A stretch of DNA of 11,489 nucleotides from Acidobacteriota bacterium (GCA_003225595.1 QIAR01000170.1:1-11489), one strand, 5' to 3'; numbered from the stretch's first letter, positions 1 to 7,481 are shown. The notes: generated by a model not told the origin, from the sequence alone. Numbers and translations: made by a program.

Positions 1-2191
1 CATACTGGATCGGAATCTCTTCGCTTTCCTTGGCGATCTGGTAGATGCTGTTGGAGAGATTGGTAATGTCAAATTCAAGATCGATACGGCGAGGCTCGGT
101 ATTCCACAGAGTCACACCGGTGGCCAAGTCGGCCGTCAGATGCTGGGGCAGGCGAGCACCGTGTTCGATGATGGTCCCGCTCCCGTAGCGCATCGCGCTT
201 CCCGCCCAGAAACCCCGCCAGCGACTGTGATAGAAGAGTTGCACCGTTTCTGTGTGTGTCTGGTCAAAAGCAGGTATGATCCGTTCCCCCGCTACCAGCG
301 GTTCATCTCCTGCAAAACCGCCCGTGATAGGGCCGTAAAAGTAAGTCTTCGTCAACGCGTATTGCAGGCGGCCACTGATGCCACGACGCTCCAGTTGGCG
401 CAAGCTCATAACAAGTTCCGCACCTTGAGAACGCGCGCTACGAAAATTGATTGGCACAAAGATGCGCGAAATGCTGATCTCATGATTCTCGAAGCTGTTG
501 TGCCCGGTGTGAAGGTAGGCGTTCAGTTCCAGACTTACCTGCGGGTGCAGTTCCTGCGCCCATCCCACCTCGAAATAATTCTGTGTGTATGCCCGTACGT
601 TGCCGACGCGCTGGTCGGGATCGACTGCGTGGTTTCCGATAAAGCTGGCTAACAGCGAGTATTCGATCGGTGGCGGTGAGAAGTATCGGTTATAGGCCAG
701 GTGAAGAACAGACTTAGACTGGTTGAAGTGGTAGGCCAGACCAACGCGTGGACTCACCTGTACAGCAGTATCAACCAGATCGAAATAGTCGTAGCGAAGG
801 CCAAGATCGACCGTCAGGTTGTGCACAGGCGAAAAGTGATCCTGGACATAGGCGCTTGCCTGGCCGCCTTTAAGCCCACCGCTGAATGCAGGAAACACGT
901 CGGGATCACCGCGACTATCAAAGAAAAAGCTTTCCAGTTCACGCAGGCGGACCAGGTCCACACCGGCCTTGATGAATTGTCCGTGCCAGTAATGCGAAAG
1001 ATCGCTCTTGATACCTAGCGTAAGCGGCGCGCGCGATCCTATTGAATAGGGCGTCACCGGGTCCGTCGTGGGCAGGACGCGGTCGGAACCCGTGCGCTCA
1101 TAAAGTGACGTGGAAAGCAGGGTCTCCGGCGAGAAGGTATGCCACCAGGTCAAGATACCAGTCTGCTGACGCACATGGCGCTGCGCACTGCGCCCGACTT
1201 CCTGGTCATCAGTAATGTTGGGCTGCTGGAAATTGGTGCCGCCAGCCATAACTAGCAGTTTGAAGGAATCTTTGTTGTCGGCACGCCAATCAAGTTGCGT
1301 AGTGGCACGGGCGCCCTTGCCAAAATCGAACAGCTCCTTGGGCTCTGGCGGATCCAGGTAGCGACCGGAAGTGAAGCCGTCGACAAAAAGGTAGTACCCG
1401 AATTTGCCGATCTGTCCGCCATAATCAGCGTTGAGGTCGTAGTTGTCGAGCGTGGCGCCGCGAAAGTTGAGGTCGCCGTGTCCGGCGAGGTCACTGCCGG
1501 AGCGGGTAGTAATGTCAAGTACTCCACCGAATCGATTGCCGTATTCGGGAGTGAAGCCGCCGGTCATCAGGTCCACGGTCTCGAAGATCTGCGGGCTCAC
1601 ACCAGGACTGAACTGAGGCTGCGTATTTTCGAGGAAAGAGACGCCGTTGATGAACTCATGCAGCGAAAACTCGGTACCGCGAACCGCCAGGAAGTTGTCG
1701 TGGCTGTCGCTCGCCCCGGGCATGAGGTTGGTGACGAGGTCGTTGGTGGTCTCGACGATAGGTTCCGGCAGACTTTCGAGCTGTTGACGGGTGAAGGTGT
1801 AAGAGCTCCCAGTCTTTTCCGGATCGATGGTCTCGTATTTGGCATGGACCTCCACTTTCTCTGAGACCGTCGCCTTCCTCTGGAGTTCCACCGTAAGCGC
1901 AAGCGGCTGGCGCGGACGCAGAATGAAGTTGTAGGTGGACGGATAAAAACCGGCTGCCTCGGCCTTCAGTTCGTAAGCACCAGCCTCGACTGCAGCAAAA
2001 TGAAACTTGCCTTCAGAGTCGGTCGTGGTGTTTTGCGCAACTCTTTGGCCTCGGTGCTGAAGTGTAATGGCGACTCCGGAAATGAGATTCCCGGTGGCAT
2101 CGTGCACCGTGCCTTCCATCACGGTCTGGGCGGCTAGGAGACCGGTGAGCGCGGCAGCGCACATCAAAACTTGGGTGGTGCGCGAATGCAC
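1..2191 (-). CDS. TonB-dependent outer-membrane receptor with carboxypeptidase-regulatory-like N-terminal domain (3' end cut by window)
   Basis: The reading frame is open from a GTG at 2191 to the window edge (730 codons); I translated it throughout and met no stop. Residues 1-22 form a signal peptide (VHSRTTQ, then a hydrophobic stretch ending LLAAQT). Residues 24-107 match a carboxypeptidase-regulatory-like beta-sandwich (EGTVHDATGNLISGV, TDSEGKFHF, GAYELKAEAAGF). Residues about 125-233 are the TonB plug (LMPGASDSHDNFLAVRG, VDLMTGGFTPEYGNRFGG, LDITTRSG). The rest is beta-barrel, with alternating strands such as LGLRYDYF and VSPRVGLAYHF. The last visible residues (FDITNLSNSIYQIA, EIPIQY) resemble the usual end of such receptors, so probably only about 10-30 residues are missing. 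The start is chosen because GTG gives a proper signal-peptide n-region and has GGGGA 7 nt upstream. The family imports large substrates such as siderophores, cobalamin or glycans across the outer membrane using TonB energy; the substrate cannot be read here. Four plus-strand open frames in the region are shadows. Confidence 0.93.
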   Translation of the reverse strand, partial: MHSRTTQVLMCAAALTGLLAAQTVMEGTVHDATGNLISGVAITLQHRGQRVAQNTTTDSEGKFHFAAVEAGAYELKAEAAGFYPSTYNFILRPRQPLALTVELQRKATVSEKVEVHAKYETIDPEKTGSSYTFTRQQLESLPEPIVETTNDLVTNLMPGASDSHDNFLAVRGTEFSLHEFINGVSFLENTQPQFSPGVSPQIFETVDLMTGGFTPEYGNRFGGVLDITTRSGSDLAGHGDLNFRGATLDNYDLNADYGGQIGKFGYYLFVDGFTSGRYLDPPEPKELFDFGKGARATTQLDWRADNKDSFKLLVMAGGTNFQQPNITDDQEVGRSAQRHVRQQTGILTWWHTFSPETLLSTSLYERTGSDRVLPTTDPVTPYSIGSRAPLTLGIKSDLSHYWHGQFIKAGVDLVRLRELESFFFDSRGDPDVFPAFSGGLKGGQASAYVQDHFSPVHNLTVDLGLRYDYFDLVDTAVQVSPRVGLAYHFNQSKSVLHLAYNRYFSPPPIEYSLLASFIGNHAVDPDQRVGNVRAYTQNYFEVGWAQELHPQVSLELNAYLHTGHNSFENHEISISRIFVPINFRSARSQGAELVMSLRQLERRGISGRLQYALTKTYFYGPITGGFAGDEPLVAGERIIPAFDQTHTETVQLFYHSRWRGFWAGSAMRYGSGTIIEHGARLPQHLTADLATGVTLWNTEPRRIDLEFDITNLSNSIYQIAKESEEIPIQY

Positions 2192-2229
2192 GGTAAGATC
2201 CCCAAGCAACCCAGAAATGTAAGGGAAGT

Positions 2230-2258
2230 AGTTTAGACGGAGAGGCGGCGCGCGGCAA
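2230..2258 (-). promoter_or_regulatory. Candidate sigma70-type promoter for the TonB-dependent receptor
   Basis: On the minus strand TTGCCG (2258-2253) and TAAACT (2235-2230) are separated by exactly 17 bp. The predicted transcript would start near 2223 and give a leader of about 32 nt before the GTG at 2191, including the GGGGA Shine-Dalgarno. Matches are 4 of 6 in each hexamer, so this is a candidate from pattern only. Confidence 0.4.
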
Positions 2259-2286
2259 GGGCTGTCGCGGTGTGATTGGGATTTGA

Positions 2287-2306
2287 AGCCGGGGCAGCGC
2301 CCGGCT
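2287..2306 (-). terminator. GC-rich hairpin downstream of prmC, possible weak terminator
   Basis: AGCCGGG and CCCGGCT form a perfect 7-bp stem around a 6-nt loop. It lies about 60 nt past the prmC stop on the minus strand and before the receptor promoter, a sensible place to end the DUF1385-prfA-prmC transcript. It is followed by TCAAATCCC rather than a U-run, so classical Rho-independent termination is doubtful. Nothing else is recognised in the 2192-2365 gap apart from the receptor promoter and RBS. Confidence 0.25.
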
Positions 2307-2365
2307 GGACAGCGGAGGGCAGCTATCCCCTACGTGAGCATTCCCGACGCCACAGGAGTAGCAAG

Positions 2366-3220
2366 CTACGTCTTTACCTCGATGGCCCTGCGCGCTTCGG
2401 CCACACGCGGGATGCCTTGCAAGTCATTGATAACATGCACGTTGTCCCAGCCGTTGAGCATGCGGCGGACACCATCCACGATCGTGCCGCTGATTTCTAT
2501 AGCCAACCAGCCACCCGGTTTCAGAGCGGCGTGTGCCTGCGGAATAAGGCGCTGGATTACTTCCAGACCGGTGGGGCCAGCGAAAACCGCGTTTCGCGGC
2601 TCAAATTTTCGTACTTCGAGCTGTACGTGGTCGGCTTCGGACTCTCCCACATAAGGAGGATTCGACACGACAAAGTCGAATTCCGCATTCCTGAATCCGG
2701 TAAGCAGGTCGGTCTGGTGGAAGTGAATTCGCGATTCGAGCTGATGACGCGCCGCATTCGCCTTTGCAATTTCCAGAATTGCAGCCGAAATATCCGTTGC
2801 ATGAATTTCGGCAGTGGATAGCTCTTTTGCGAGGGCCAGCGCGATGGCCCCGGAGCCAGTGCCGACATCGACAATCCGAGGATTTCGTAGTTTTTTAGCA
2901 AGCGGCAGCACGGTTTCGATCACGTGCTCGGTCTCCGGGCGAGGGATGAGCACAACGGGAGAGACTACGAGGTCCATACCCCAGAATTCCTGGTGTCCGG
3001 TGATGTATTGCGAAGGAATCCCATGGGCACGTTGAGACAGCACATCGTCGAAACGCGTGAATTCTTCGGAGGTAAGCTCGCGCTCAGGATAAGCGTACAG
3101 GTGCGTCCGGTCGCAGCCCAGAGTGAACATCAAGAGAACCTCGGCATTCATGCGAGGCGAGCCGACCCGAGCGGCGGTAAGGCGGTCGATGGCGGATACG
3201 AGAGCTTCCTTCAGGCGCAT
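2366..3220 (-). CDS. prmC: Peptide chain release factor N5-glutamine methyltransferase PrmC (HemK)
   Basis: This enzyme methylates the side-chain amide of the glutamine in the GGQ motif of class-I release factors, using S-adenosylmethionine, and so speeds peptide release. Using the ATG at 3220 (284 aa) the N-terminal helical domain is residues 1-70, followed by PSQYITGHQEFWG (69-81) and LIPRPETE (91-98). The SAM-binding motif I is VDVGTGSG (117-124) and the signature NPPY is at 187-190. Length is normal for PrmC. A GTG 15 nt further upstream (3235) is in frame, but MRLKEALVSAID is the more family-like N-terminus; neither start has a clear Shine-Dalgarno. The gene begins about 40 nt after the prfA stop in the same direction, the common prfA-prmC pair, so co-transcription is very likely and translation may depend on ribosomes leaving prfA. 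The stop codon is TAG, read only by RF1. Confidence 0.96.
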   Translation of the reverse strand: MRLKEALVSAIDRLTAARVGSPRMNAEVLLMFTLGCDRTHLYAYPERELTSEEFTRFDDVLSQRAHGIPSQYITGHQEFWGMDLVVSPVVLIPRPETEHVIETVLPLAKKLRNPRIVDVGTGSGAIALALAKELSTAEIHATDISAAILEIAKANAARHQLESRIHFHQTDLLTGFRNAEFDFVVSNPPYVGESEADHVQLEVRKFEPRNAVFAGPTGLEVIQRLIPQAHAALKPGGWLAIEISGTIVDGVRRMLNGWDNVHVINDLQGIPRVAEARRAIEVKT

Positions 3221-3260
3221 AGCGAAAACGGCCACAGAGGCACTGAGGAAATGGTAAGTA

Positions 3261-4340
3261 TCAGACAGCGGCGGCGGTTTCCTGCTTCAGTTTTTCAGCC
3301 TGAAAATGGGTCACGAGTGCTTCGATTAGTGGCTGGAGGTTGCCGTCCATCACTTCAGTGAGCTGGTGCATGGTGAGTCCAATTCGATGGTCGGTCACGC
3401 GGTTCTGCGGAAAATTGTAGGTCCGGATCTTCTCGCTGCGGTCACCAGACCCCACCATCGCGCGCCGTTCTTTCGCTAGAGCCTCTTGCTGCTTCTGCAT
3501 CTCCATTTCGTACAAGCGAGACCTCAGCACACGCATAGCTTTGTCACGATTTTTGATCTGCGATTTCTCGTCCTGGCAGCTGACCACGGTATTGGTTGGG
3601 ATATGCGTGATACGGACGGCGGAATAGGTCGTGTTAACCGACTGGCCCCCCGGGCCCGAAGAGCAGAACGTATCCACACGAAGGTCTTTGGGGTCGATCT
3701 TGACATCTACATCCTCCGCTTCCGGAAGCACGGCCACGGTGACAGCGGAGGTATGCACGCGTCCCTGTTGTTCGGTTGCCGGCACGCGTTGCACACGGTG
3801 TACGCCGCTCTCATATTTCATCCGGGAGTAGACCCGATTCCCTTCCATCAGGGCGATGACCTCCTTGAGGCCGCCGACGGCGGATTCCGATGTGGAGAGC
3901 ACCTCTACTTTCCAGCCCTGCGTTTCGGCATATCGTGTATACATGCGGAAGATTTCGGCCGCAAAAAGTGTCGCTTCGTCTCCCCCGGTGCCGGCCCGAA
4001 TTTCTAGAATCACGTTCTTTTCGTCGTTGGGATCTTTAGGCAGCAGCAGAACCTTCAAATCCTCCTCTACTCGAGCCAGCCGCACCTCGAGATTGTCGAG
4101 TTCTTCCTGAGCGTAGGCGCGCATCTCTGAATCTTTCTCATCTGCCAGCACCGCCTTGCTCTCTGCGATACCCTTTTTCAAGTCCTTGTATTCGCGGTAC
4201 CGTTCGACCACAGTCGCGATTTCACTGTGGGCCTTGGCGGTCTTCTGATACTTGGCCGAGTCCTGGATGATCTCCAGCGTCGCGAGGGCGCTCGTGAGCT
4301 CCTCGTAGCGGGCTTCGATTTGGTCTAAACGTTCGAACAT
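3261..4340 (-). CDS. prfA: Peptide chain release factor 1 (RF1)
   Basis: RF1 recognises UAA and UAG stop codons in the ribosomal A site and triggers hydrolysis of peptidyl-tRNA. The 359-aa product has full family length. Residues 1-105 form the N-terminal helical domain. The PCRF domain carries ILEIRAGTGGDEA (111-123). PAT at 187-189 (RVPATEQQGRVHTS) is the codon-reading tripeptide typical of RF1 rather than RF2. The catalytic GGQ is at 231-233 within SSGPGGQSVNTTYSAVRITH. The ATG at 4340 is directly preceded by the heptad array at 4341-4378, whose last copies (GAGAACCG before ATG) also provide the only purine-rich, RBS-like sequence. The gene ends in TGA, a codon RF1 does not read. It is followed by prmC, whose product modifies Gln233, and preceded by the DUF1385 gene. 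Confidence 0.98.
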   Translation of the reverse strand: MFERLDQIEARYEELTSALATLEIIQDSAKYQKTAKAHSEIATVVERYREYKDLKKGIAESKAVLADEKDSEMRAYAQEELDNLEVRLARVEEDLKVLLLPKDPNDEKNVILEIRAGTGGDEATLFAAEIFRMYTRYAETQGWKVEVLSTSESAVGGLKEVIALMEGNRVYSRMKYESGVHRVQRVPATEQQGRVHTSAVTVAVLPEAEDVDVKIDPKDLRVDTFCSSGPGGQSVNTTYSAVRITHIPTNTVVSCQDEKSQIKNRDKAMRVLRSRLYEMEMQKQQEALAKERRAMVGSGDRSEKIRTYNFPQNRVTDHRIGLTMHQLTEVMDGNLQPLIEALVTHFQAEKLKQETAAAV

Positions 4341-4378
4341 CGGTTCTCAATTCTCGGTTCTCAGTTCTCGGTTCTCAG
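4341..4378 (-). repeat. Five tandem 7-bp repeats (YYGAGAA) abutting the prfA start codon
   Basis: Read on the minus strand, 4378-4344 is five consecutive heptads: CTGAGAA, CCGAGAA, CTGAGAA, CCGAGAA, TTGAGAA. They are followed by CCG and then the prfA ATG. The alternating heptads make two perfect copies of a 14-mer (TTCTCGGTTCTCAG on the plus strand, 4351-4364 and 4365-4378) plus a partial third. The array lies in the predicted prfA leader and occupies the Shine-Dalgarno position. Confidence 0.9.
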
Positions 4379-4417
4379 CTGGGGCGAACGCCTATTTCTC
4401 CAGTTCTCATTTGCCCA

Positions 4418-4446
4418 ATAATCTGCTCCGGTGCGCAGCTCCGCAA
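4418..4446 (-). promoter_or_regulatory. Candidate promoter for prfA
   Basis: Minus-strand TTGCGG (4446-4441) and GATTAT (4423-4418) lie 17 bp apart in the gap between the DUF1385 gene and prfA. The implied transcript would begin near 4411 and carry the heptad array in its leader. The -35 overlaps one arm of a 6-bp dyad (GTGCGC 4431-4436 / GCGCAC 4447-4452). The hexamers are only moderate matches, and transcription could instead come through from the DUF1385 gene. Confidence 0.3.
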
Positions 4447-4473
4447 GCGCACAGTATTTATTCTAAGCTGTGG

Positions 4474-4507
4474 AGCTGAGAACAGAGAACTGGCACCTGA
4501 GAACTGG
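4474..4507 (+). repeat. Second heptad array, inverted relative to the one at prfA
   Basis: On the plus strand 4476-4503 is in strict 7-bp phase: CTGAGAA, CAGAGAA, a degenerate CTGGCAC, CTGAGAA, then CTGG. It is the reverse orientation of the array at 4341-4378. AGCTGAGAACAGAGAACTG at 4474-4492 is the reverse complement of 4362-4380 with one mismatch in 19, leaving a 93-bp spacer. A further degenerate copy (TTCTCCAGTTCTCA) sits at 4396-4409. The array ends about 10 bp from the stop codon of the DUF1385 gene. Confidence 0.85.
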
Positions 4508-4516
4508 CTGGCGCCG

Positions 4517-5503
4517 CTATGCAATCACCAGTTCGCCGCCGCGCTGTTTCTCTAGTGCCATGGCCTGATCGAGCGCGGTGATGGCGCACTCCACCTGATC
4601 ATCGGATGGCGGCTGGGTGGTGATACGCTGCAGCCAAAGCCCGGGAGCGGTCATCAGGGCAAACAGCGACCCGCGGTGCTTGGCAGCGAAACGGATGATT
4701 TCGTATGAGACACCGGCGATAAACGGCAAGAGGGCGATGCGGACCGCAAAACGCGCCCAGAACGTGGCGACTGGAACCAGCGTGTAAGCCAGAATCGAGA
4801 TGATCATGACCGTCATCAGAAAGCTGGTGCCGCAGCGCGGATGATACGTCGAATACTTCTGCACTGCGCTGGTCTGGAGAGGATCACCGTTCTCGAAGGC
4901 GAAGACGGTCTTGTGCTCTGCGCCATGGTATTCATAAACCCGATGAATGTCGCGAAAGAGTGAAACCCCCCAGATGAACAATAAGAACAGGGCGATCCGG
5001 ATGACGCCATCGACCAGGTTGAAGATGATCTGCTCGCCGAAAACGGGATTTACCCGCTTCAGTTCGGTGGCCGCCAGTAACGGCAGGAACTTGTACATGA
5101 AGATGAAGAAGCCGATGGAAAAGATGATATTCACTGCCGCTAGCCAGCCGCTAATCTCCAATTTCTTGCCCTGCTCGTCGGGCGGGATCTGGTCAAGCGC
5201 CACATTGGCGGAAAAGCGTAACGCACGGAATCCGAGAGTCATCGCATGACCGAGGGTGATCACGCCTCGCACAATGGGCCATCCCATCCACTTATGTTTC
5301 TCCGAGGGACGATCAAGGTTTTCACTATGGGTGGCAATCTCGCCAGAGGGTTTGCGCACGGCAATGGCCCAGGCATGGGGAGAGCGCATCATAACGCCCT
5401 CGAGCACGGCCTGGCCGCCGACCAAGGTCTCCTCGCCACCCTCCAGTGCCGGCAGCAGTTGGACGGCCATGAGGAAACGCCAGATATTACGCAAAAAACC
5501 CAT
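4517..5503 (-). CDS. DUF1385 family integral membrane protein
   Basis: The function is unknown. The 328-aa product (ATG at 5503) has the family hallmarks: VGGQAVLEGVMMRSP at 28-42, a soluble stretch with WPIVRGVITLGHAM, then membrane segments around 120-145 and 165-181. Next comes a conserved polar block with HRVYEYHGAEHKTV (187-200) and YHPRCGTSF (220-228), followed by membrane segments around 229-247 and 253-266. The His/Glu/Cys residues in these blocks suggest a metal or catalytic site, which is an inference. The frame remains open upstream to a GTG at 5578, but those extra residues look like untranslated sequence. A start at Met12 (5470) is also possible, and no good Shine-Dalgarno decides between them. 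It lies 176 bp upstream of prfA on the same strand. As I recall, DUF1385 genes (YqhQ in Bacillus) are often near prfA/prmC or other translation-factor genes. Confidence 0.92.
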   Translation of the reverse strand: MGFLRNIWRFLMAVQLLPALEGGEETLVGGQAVLEGVMMRSPHAWAIAVRKPSGEIATHSENLDRPSEKHKWMGWPIVRGVITLGHAMTLGFRALRFSANVALDQIPPDEQGKKLEISGWLAAVNIIFSIGFFIFMYKFLPLLAATELKRVNPVFGEQIIFNLVDGVIRIALFLLFIWGVSLFRDIHRVYEYHGAEHKTVFAFENGDPLQTSAVQKYSTYHPRCGTSFLMTVMIISILAYTLVPVATFWARFAVRIALLPFIAGVSYEIIRFAAKHRGSLFALMTAPGLWLQRITTQPPSDDQVECAITALDQAMALEKQRGGELVIA

Positions 5504-5643
5504 GATATTTAGATGATGCTTCCGAAGCGGGAGGTACCAAGAGTAAGAGTACCACAGGGGAAAGTGAGCCGGGAGCACCCAGGCATCCCAAGTGCTTTGT
5601 TTCGATCATTTATTGTCCACAGCGACCTATAGGAATCTTCACC

Positions 5644-7371
5644 ATGCAGCGCTTAGCCGAAACTTGCGAAGCAATCGCAGGCACCACGAAGAAGCTGGAG
5701 AAGATTGCCATTGTGGCCGACTACTTCATCTCGCGAACGGCAGAAGAGGCGGCCATATCGGCGGTTTTCCTCTCCGGCCGCCCGTTCCCTATGTATCAGG
5801 AGACAACTCTCCAAGTGGGTGGTTCATTGCTATGGCAGGTGGTACAAGAGTTTTCTGAAAAAAGTGAGGAACAGCTGGCCGATTCCTATCGAAAGCACGG
5901 GGATCTGGGCGCGGTTGCGGGCGAGGTGCTCCCTCACCACCAAAGCTCACCAGCGCTGAGCGTCTCCGAAGCGGAGAAGACTTTTGGGGAGATTGCGGCA
6001 GCCCGAGGACCAGCCAAAAAAGCTGCCCTGTTGCGGGGGTTGCTAGCGCGGGCCACGCCGCTTGAAGCCAAGTATCTGGTGAAGATCATGACTGGCGACC
6101 TCCGGATTGGATTGAAAGAGAGCCTCGTAGAAGAGGCAATTGCGAAGGCATATGGTGCGACAGTCACCGAAGTGCAACGCGCAAACATGTTGCTCGGCAA
6201 TATCAGGGAGACAGTTCTCCTGGCTGCCGCAGGCAAGCTGGTCGAAGCGAAAATGCGGCTGTTTCATCCCATCGGCTTTATGCTGGCGAGCCCTGCGGAG
6301 TCGGCGGAGGAAGCCCTGAGCTATTTCGCCAGCGCAGCGGTTGAGGACAAATACGACGGCATCCGCGCGCAGGCACACTGCTCGGGTGACGAGGTGCGGA
6401 TCTTCTCGCGCACACGTGACGACATCACGGAATCATTTCCCGAGTTGCCGGATGTGCTTTCCGGCCTCGACAAGGATGCAATCCTGGATGGAGAAATCGT
6501 GGCGTGGAGTTACTCGGAGGGGAATCCCAATGAACCTGGACGGGCGCTGCCGTTCAGTGCGCTGCAACAGAGGTTGGGGCGCAAGAAAGTTAGCCAGGAG
6601 CTGATGCGGCAGGTTCCGGTGGCTTATCTGGTGTTTGATGTGCTGTATGCGGGGGGCGAACTGTTGCTGGACCATGGTCTGCGTGAGCGCTCGGCAATTC
6701 TGAATGGCCTTCTGAAGACAGCGCGGAAATACATGAAAGCGCGCTCAAAGGAATCACAGGGTCAGCTGGGGTTTACGTCTGAAGAAGACCCGAGCACGGC
6801 GCAGGTGATCCGGGCACCCGTGTTTGAGGCCCATTCGTCAGATGAATTGGAGCAACTGTTTACGGCGGCCCAGGAACGCGGAAACGAGGGGCTGATGATC
6901 AAGGATCTCAATTCCCGGTACACTCCGGGGCGGCGTGGCAAGTCCTGGCTGAAGATGAAGCGGGAGCTGGCGACGCTGGATGTGGTGGTCACAGCAGTTG
7001 AGTATGGTCATGGAAAACGGATCGGCGTGCTCAGTGATTACACATTCGCGGTTTGGGATAGAGACCGGTTGGTGAACGTTGGCAAAGCTTATTCCGGGCT
7101 GACCGATGCCGAGATTGCCGAGATGACACAGTGGTTCCTGGAGCACACGCTTGCGGATCAGGGCTTCCGGCGAGAAGTCGAGCCGAAAATCGTACTCGAA
7201 GTGGCATTCAACAACGTCATGAAATCAGACCGGCACAACGGCGGCTACGCGCTGCGTTTCCCGCGAATTGTGCGACTCCGGCCAGACAAGCCGCCAAAAG
7301 AGGCGGACACGATCGAGCGCGTGCTGGAGATTTATGAGAGCCAAAACCGAGCGAGGCGGAAATCACAGTAG
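5644..7371 (+). CDS. ATP-dependent DNA ligase, archaeal/LigB type
   Basis: The enzyme seals nicks in duplex DNA through an enzyme-AMP intermediate made from ATP. The 575-aa protein has the three-part layout of archaeal and eukaryotic ligase I. An N-terminal DNA-binding domain covers about 1-215 (LETCEAIAGTTKKLEK-like start, GDLRIGLKESLVEEAIAKA at 151-169). The adenylation domain runs about 216-440 with motif I KYDGIR (Lys236 is the AMP acceptor), SRT at 255-257, DGEIVAW at 282-288, LVFDVLY at 329-335, EGLMIKD at 415-421 and SWLKMKRE at 434-441. The OB domain ends with RFPRIVRLRPDK (538-549). The ATG is preceded by AGGA with 9-nt spacing. There is no Ku, LigD polymerase or nuclease domain, so it is not an NHEJ LigD. 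The replicative NAD-dependent LigA is presumably elsewhere, making this an accessory repair ligase by inference. It diverges from the DUF1385 gene across about 140 bp in which I see no convincing promoter. Confidence 0.96.
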   Translation: MQRLAETCEAIAGTTKKLEKIAIVADYFISRTAEEAAISAVFLSGRPFPMYQETTLQVGGSLLWQVVQEFSEKSEEQLADSYRKHGDLGAVAGEVLPHHQSSPALSVSEAEKTFGEIAAARGPAKKAALLRGLLARATPLEAKYLVKIMTGDLRIGLKESLVEEAIAKAYGATVTEVQRANMLLGNIRETVLLAAAGKLVEAKMRLFHPIGFMLASPAESAEEALSYFASAAVEDKYDGIRAQAHCSGDEVRIFSRTRDDITESFPELPDVLSGLDKDAILDGEIVAWSYSEGNPNEPGRALPFSALQQRLGRKKVSQELMRQVPVAYLVFDVLYAGGELLLDHGLRERSAILNGLLKTARKYMKARSKESQGQLGFTSEEDPSTAQVIRAPVFEAHSSDELEQLFTAAQERGNEGLMIKDLNSRYTPGRRGKSWLKMKRELATLDVVVTAVEYGHGKRIGVLSDYTFAVWDRDRLVNVGKAYSGLTDAEIAEMTQWFLEHTLADQGFRREVEPKIVLEVAFNNVMKSDRHNGGYALRFPRIVRLRPDKPPKEADTIERVLEIYESQNRARRKSQ

Positions 7372-7383
7372 CGGTTCACTGAA

Positions 7384-7400
7384 GCCGAGCTGAACTCGGC
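7384..7400 (+). terminator. Small GC-rich hairpin just after the DNA ligase gene
   Basis: GCCGAG (7384-7389) and CTCGGC (7395-7400) form a 6-bp stem with a CTGAA loop, 12 nt after the ligase stop codon. The position between two convergent genes suits transcription termination. No T-run follows on either strand, so this is tentative. Confidence 0.3.
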
Positions 7401-7414
7401 CGGAGAGGCGAGGG

Positions 7415-7437
7415 GGGCCTGTCCCTGGGCCTGTCCC
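7415..7437. repeat. Duplicated 11-mer between convergent genes
   Basis: GGGCCTGTCCC occurs at 7415-7425 and again at 7427-7437, separated by one T. It lies in the 110-bp gap between the ligase and CDF genes, outside any coding frame. Function unknown; it may belong to a dispersed intergenic repeat family. Confidence 0.7.
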
Positions 7438-7481
7438 CACATGGATTCCGCCCGCCGCTCAAAAACTCCAATCGTCGATCC

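Noticed and set aside
140..1864. Long plus-strand open frames (140-652, 701-1018, 1295-1864) as genes
   Set aside because: They are antisense to the TonB-dependent receptor, whose minus-strand translation is continuous and rich in family motifs; the plus-strand products have no recognisable domains.
2276..2821. Plus-strand open frame of 181 codons
   Set aside because: It lies antisense to prmC, whose SAM-binding and NPPY motifs are clear.
4341..4507. Heptad arrays as a CRISPR array
   Set aside because: Units are 7 bp with no spacers and no cas genes are present; this is a simple tandem/inverted repeat.
5504..5578. Upstream GTG start (5578) for the DUF1385 protein
   Set aside because: The extra 25 residues are not family-like and there is no Shine-Dalgarno; MGFLRNIWRF at 5503 is the better N-terminus.
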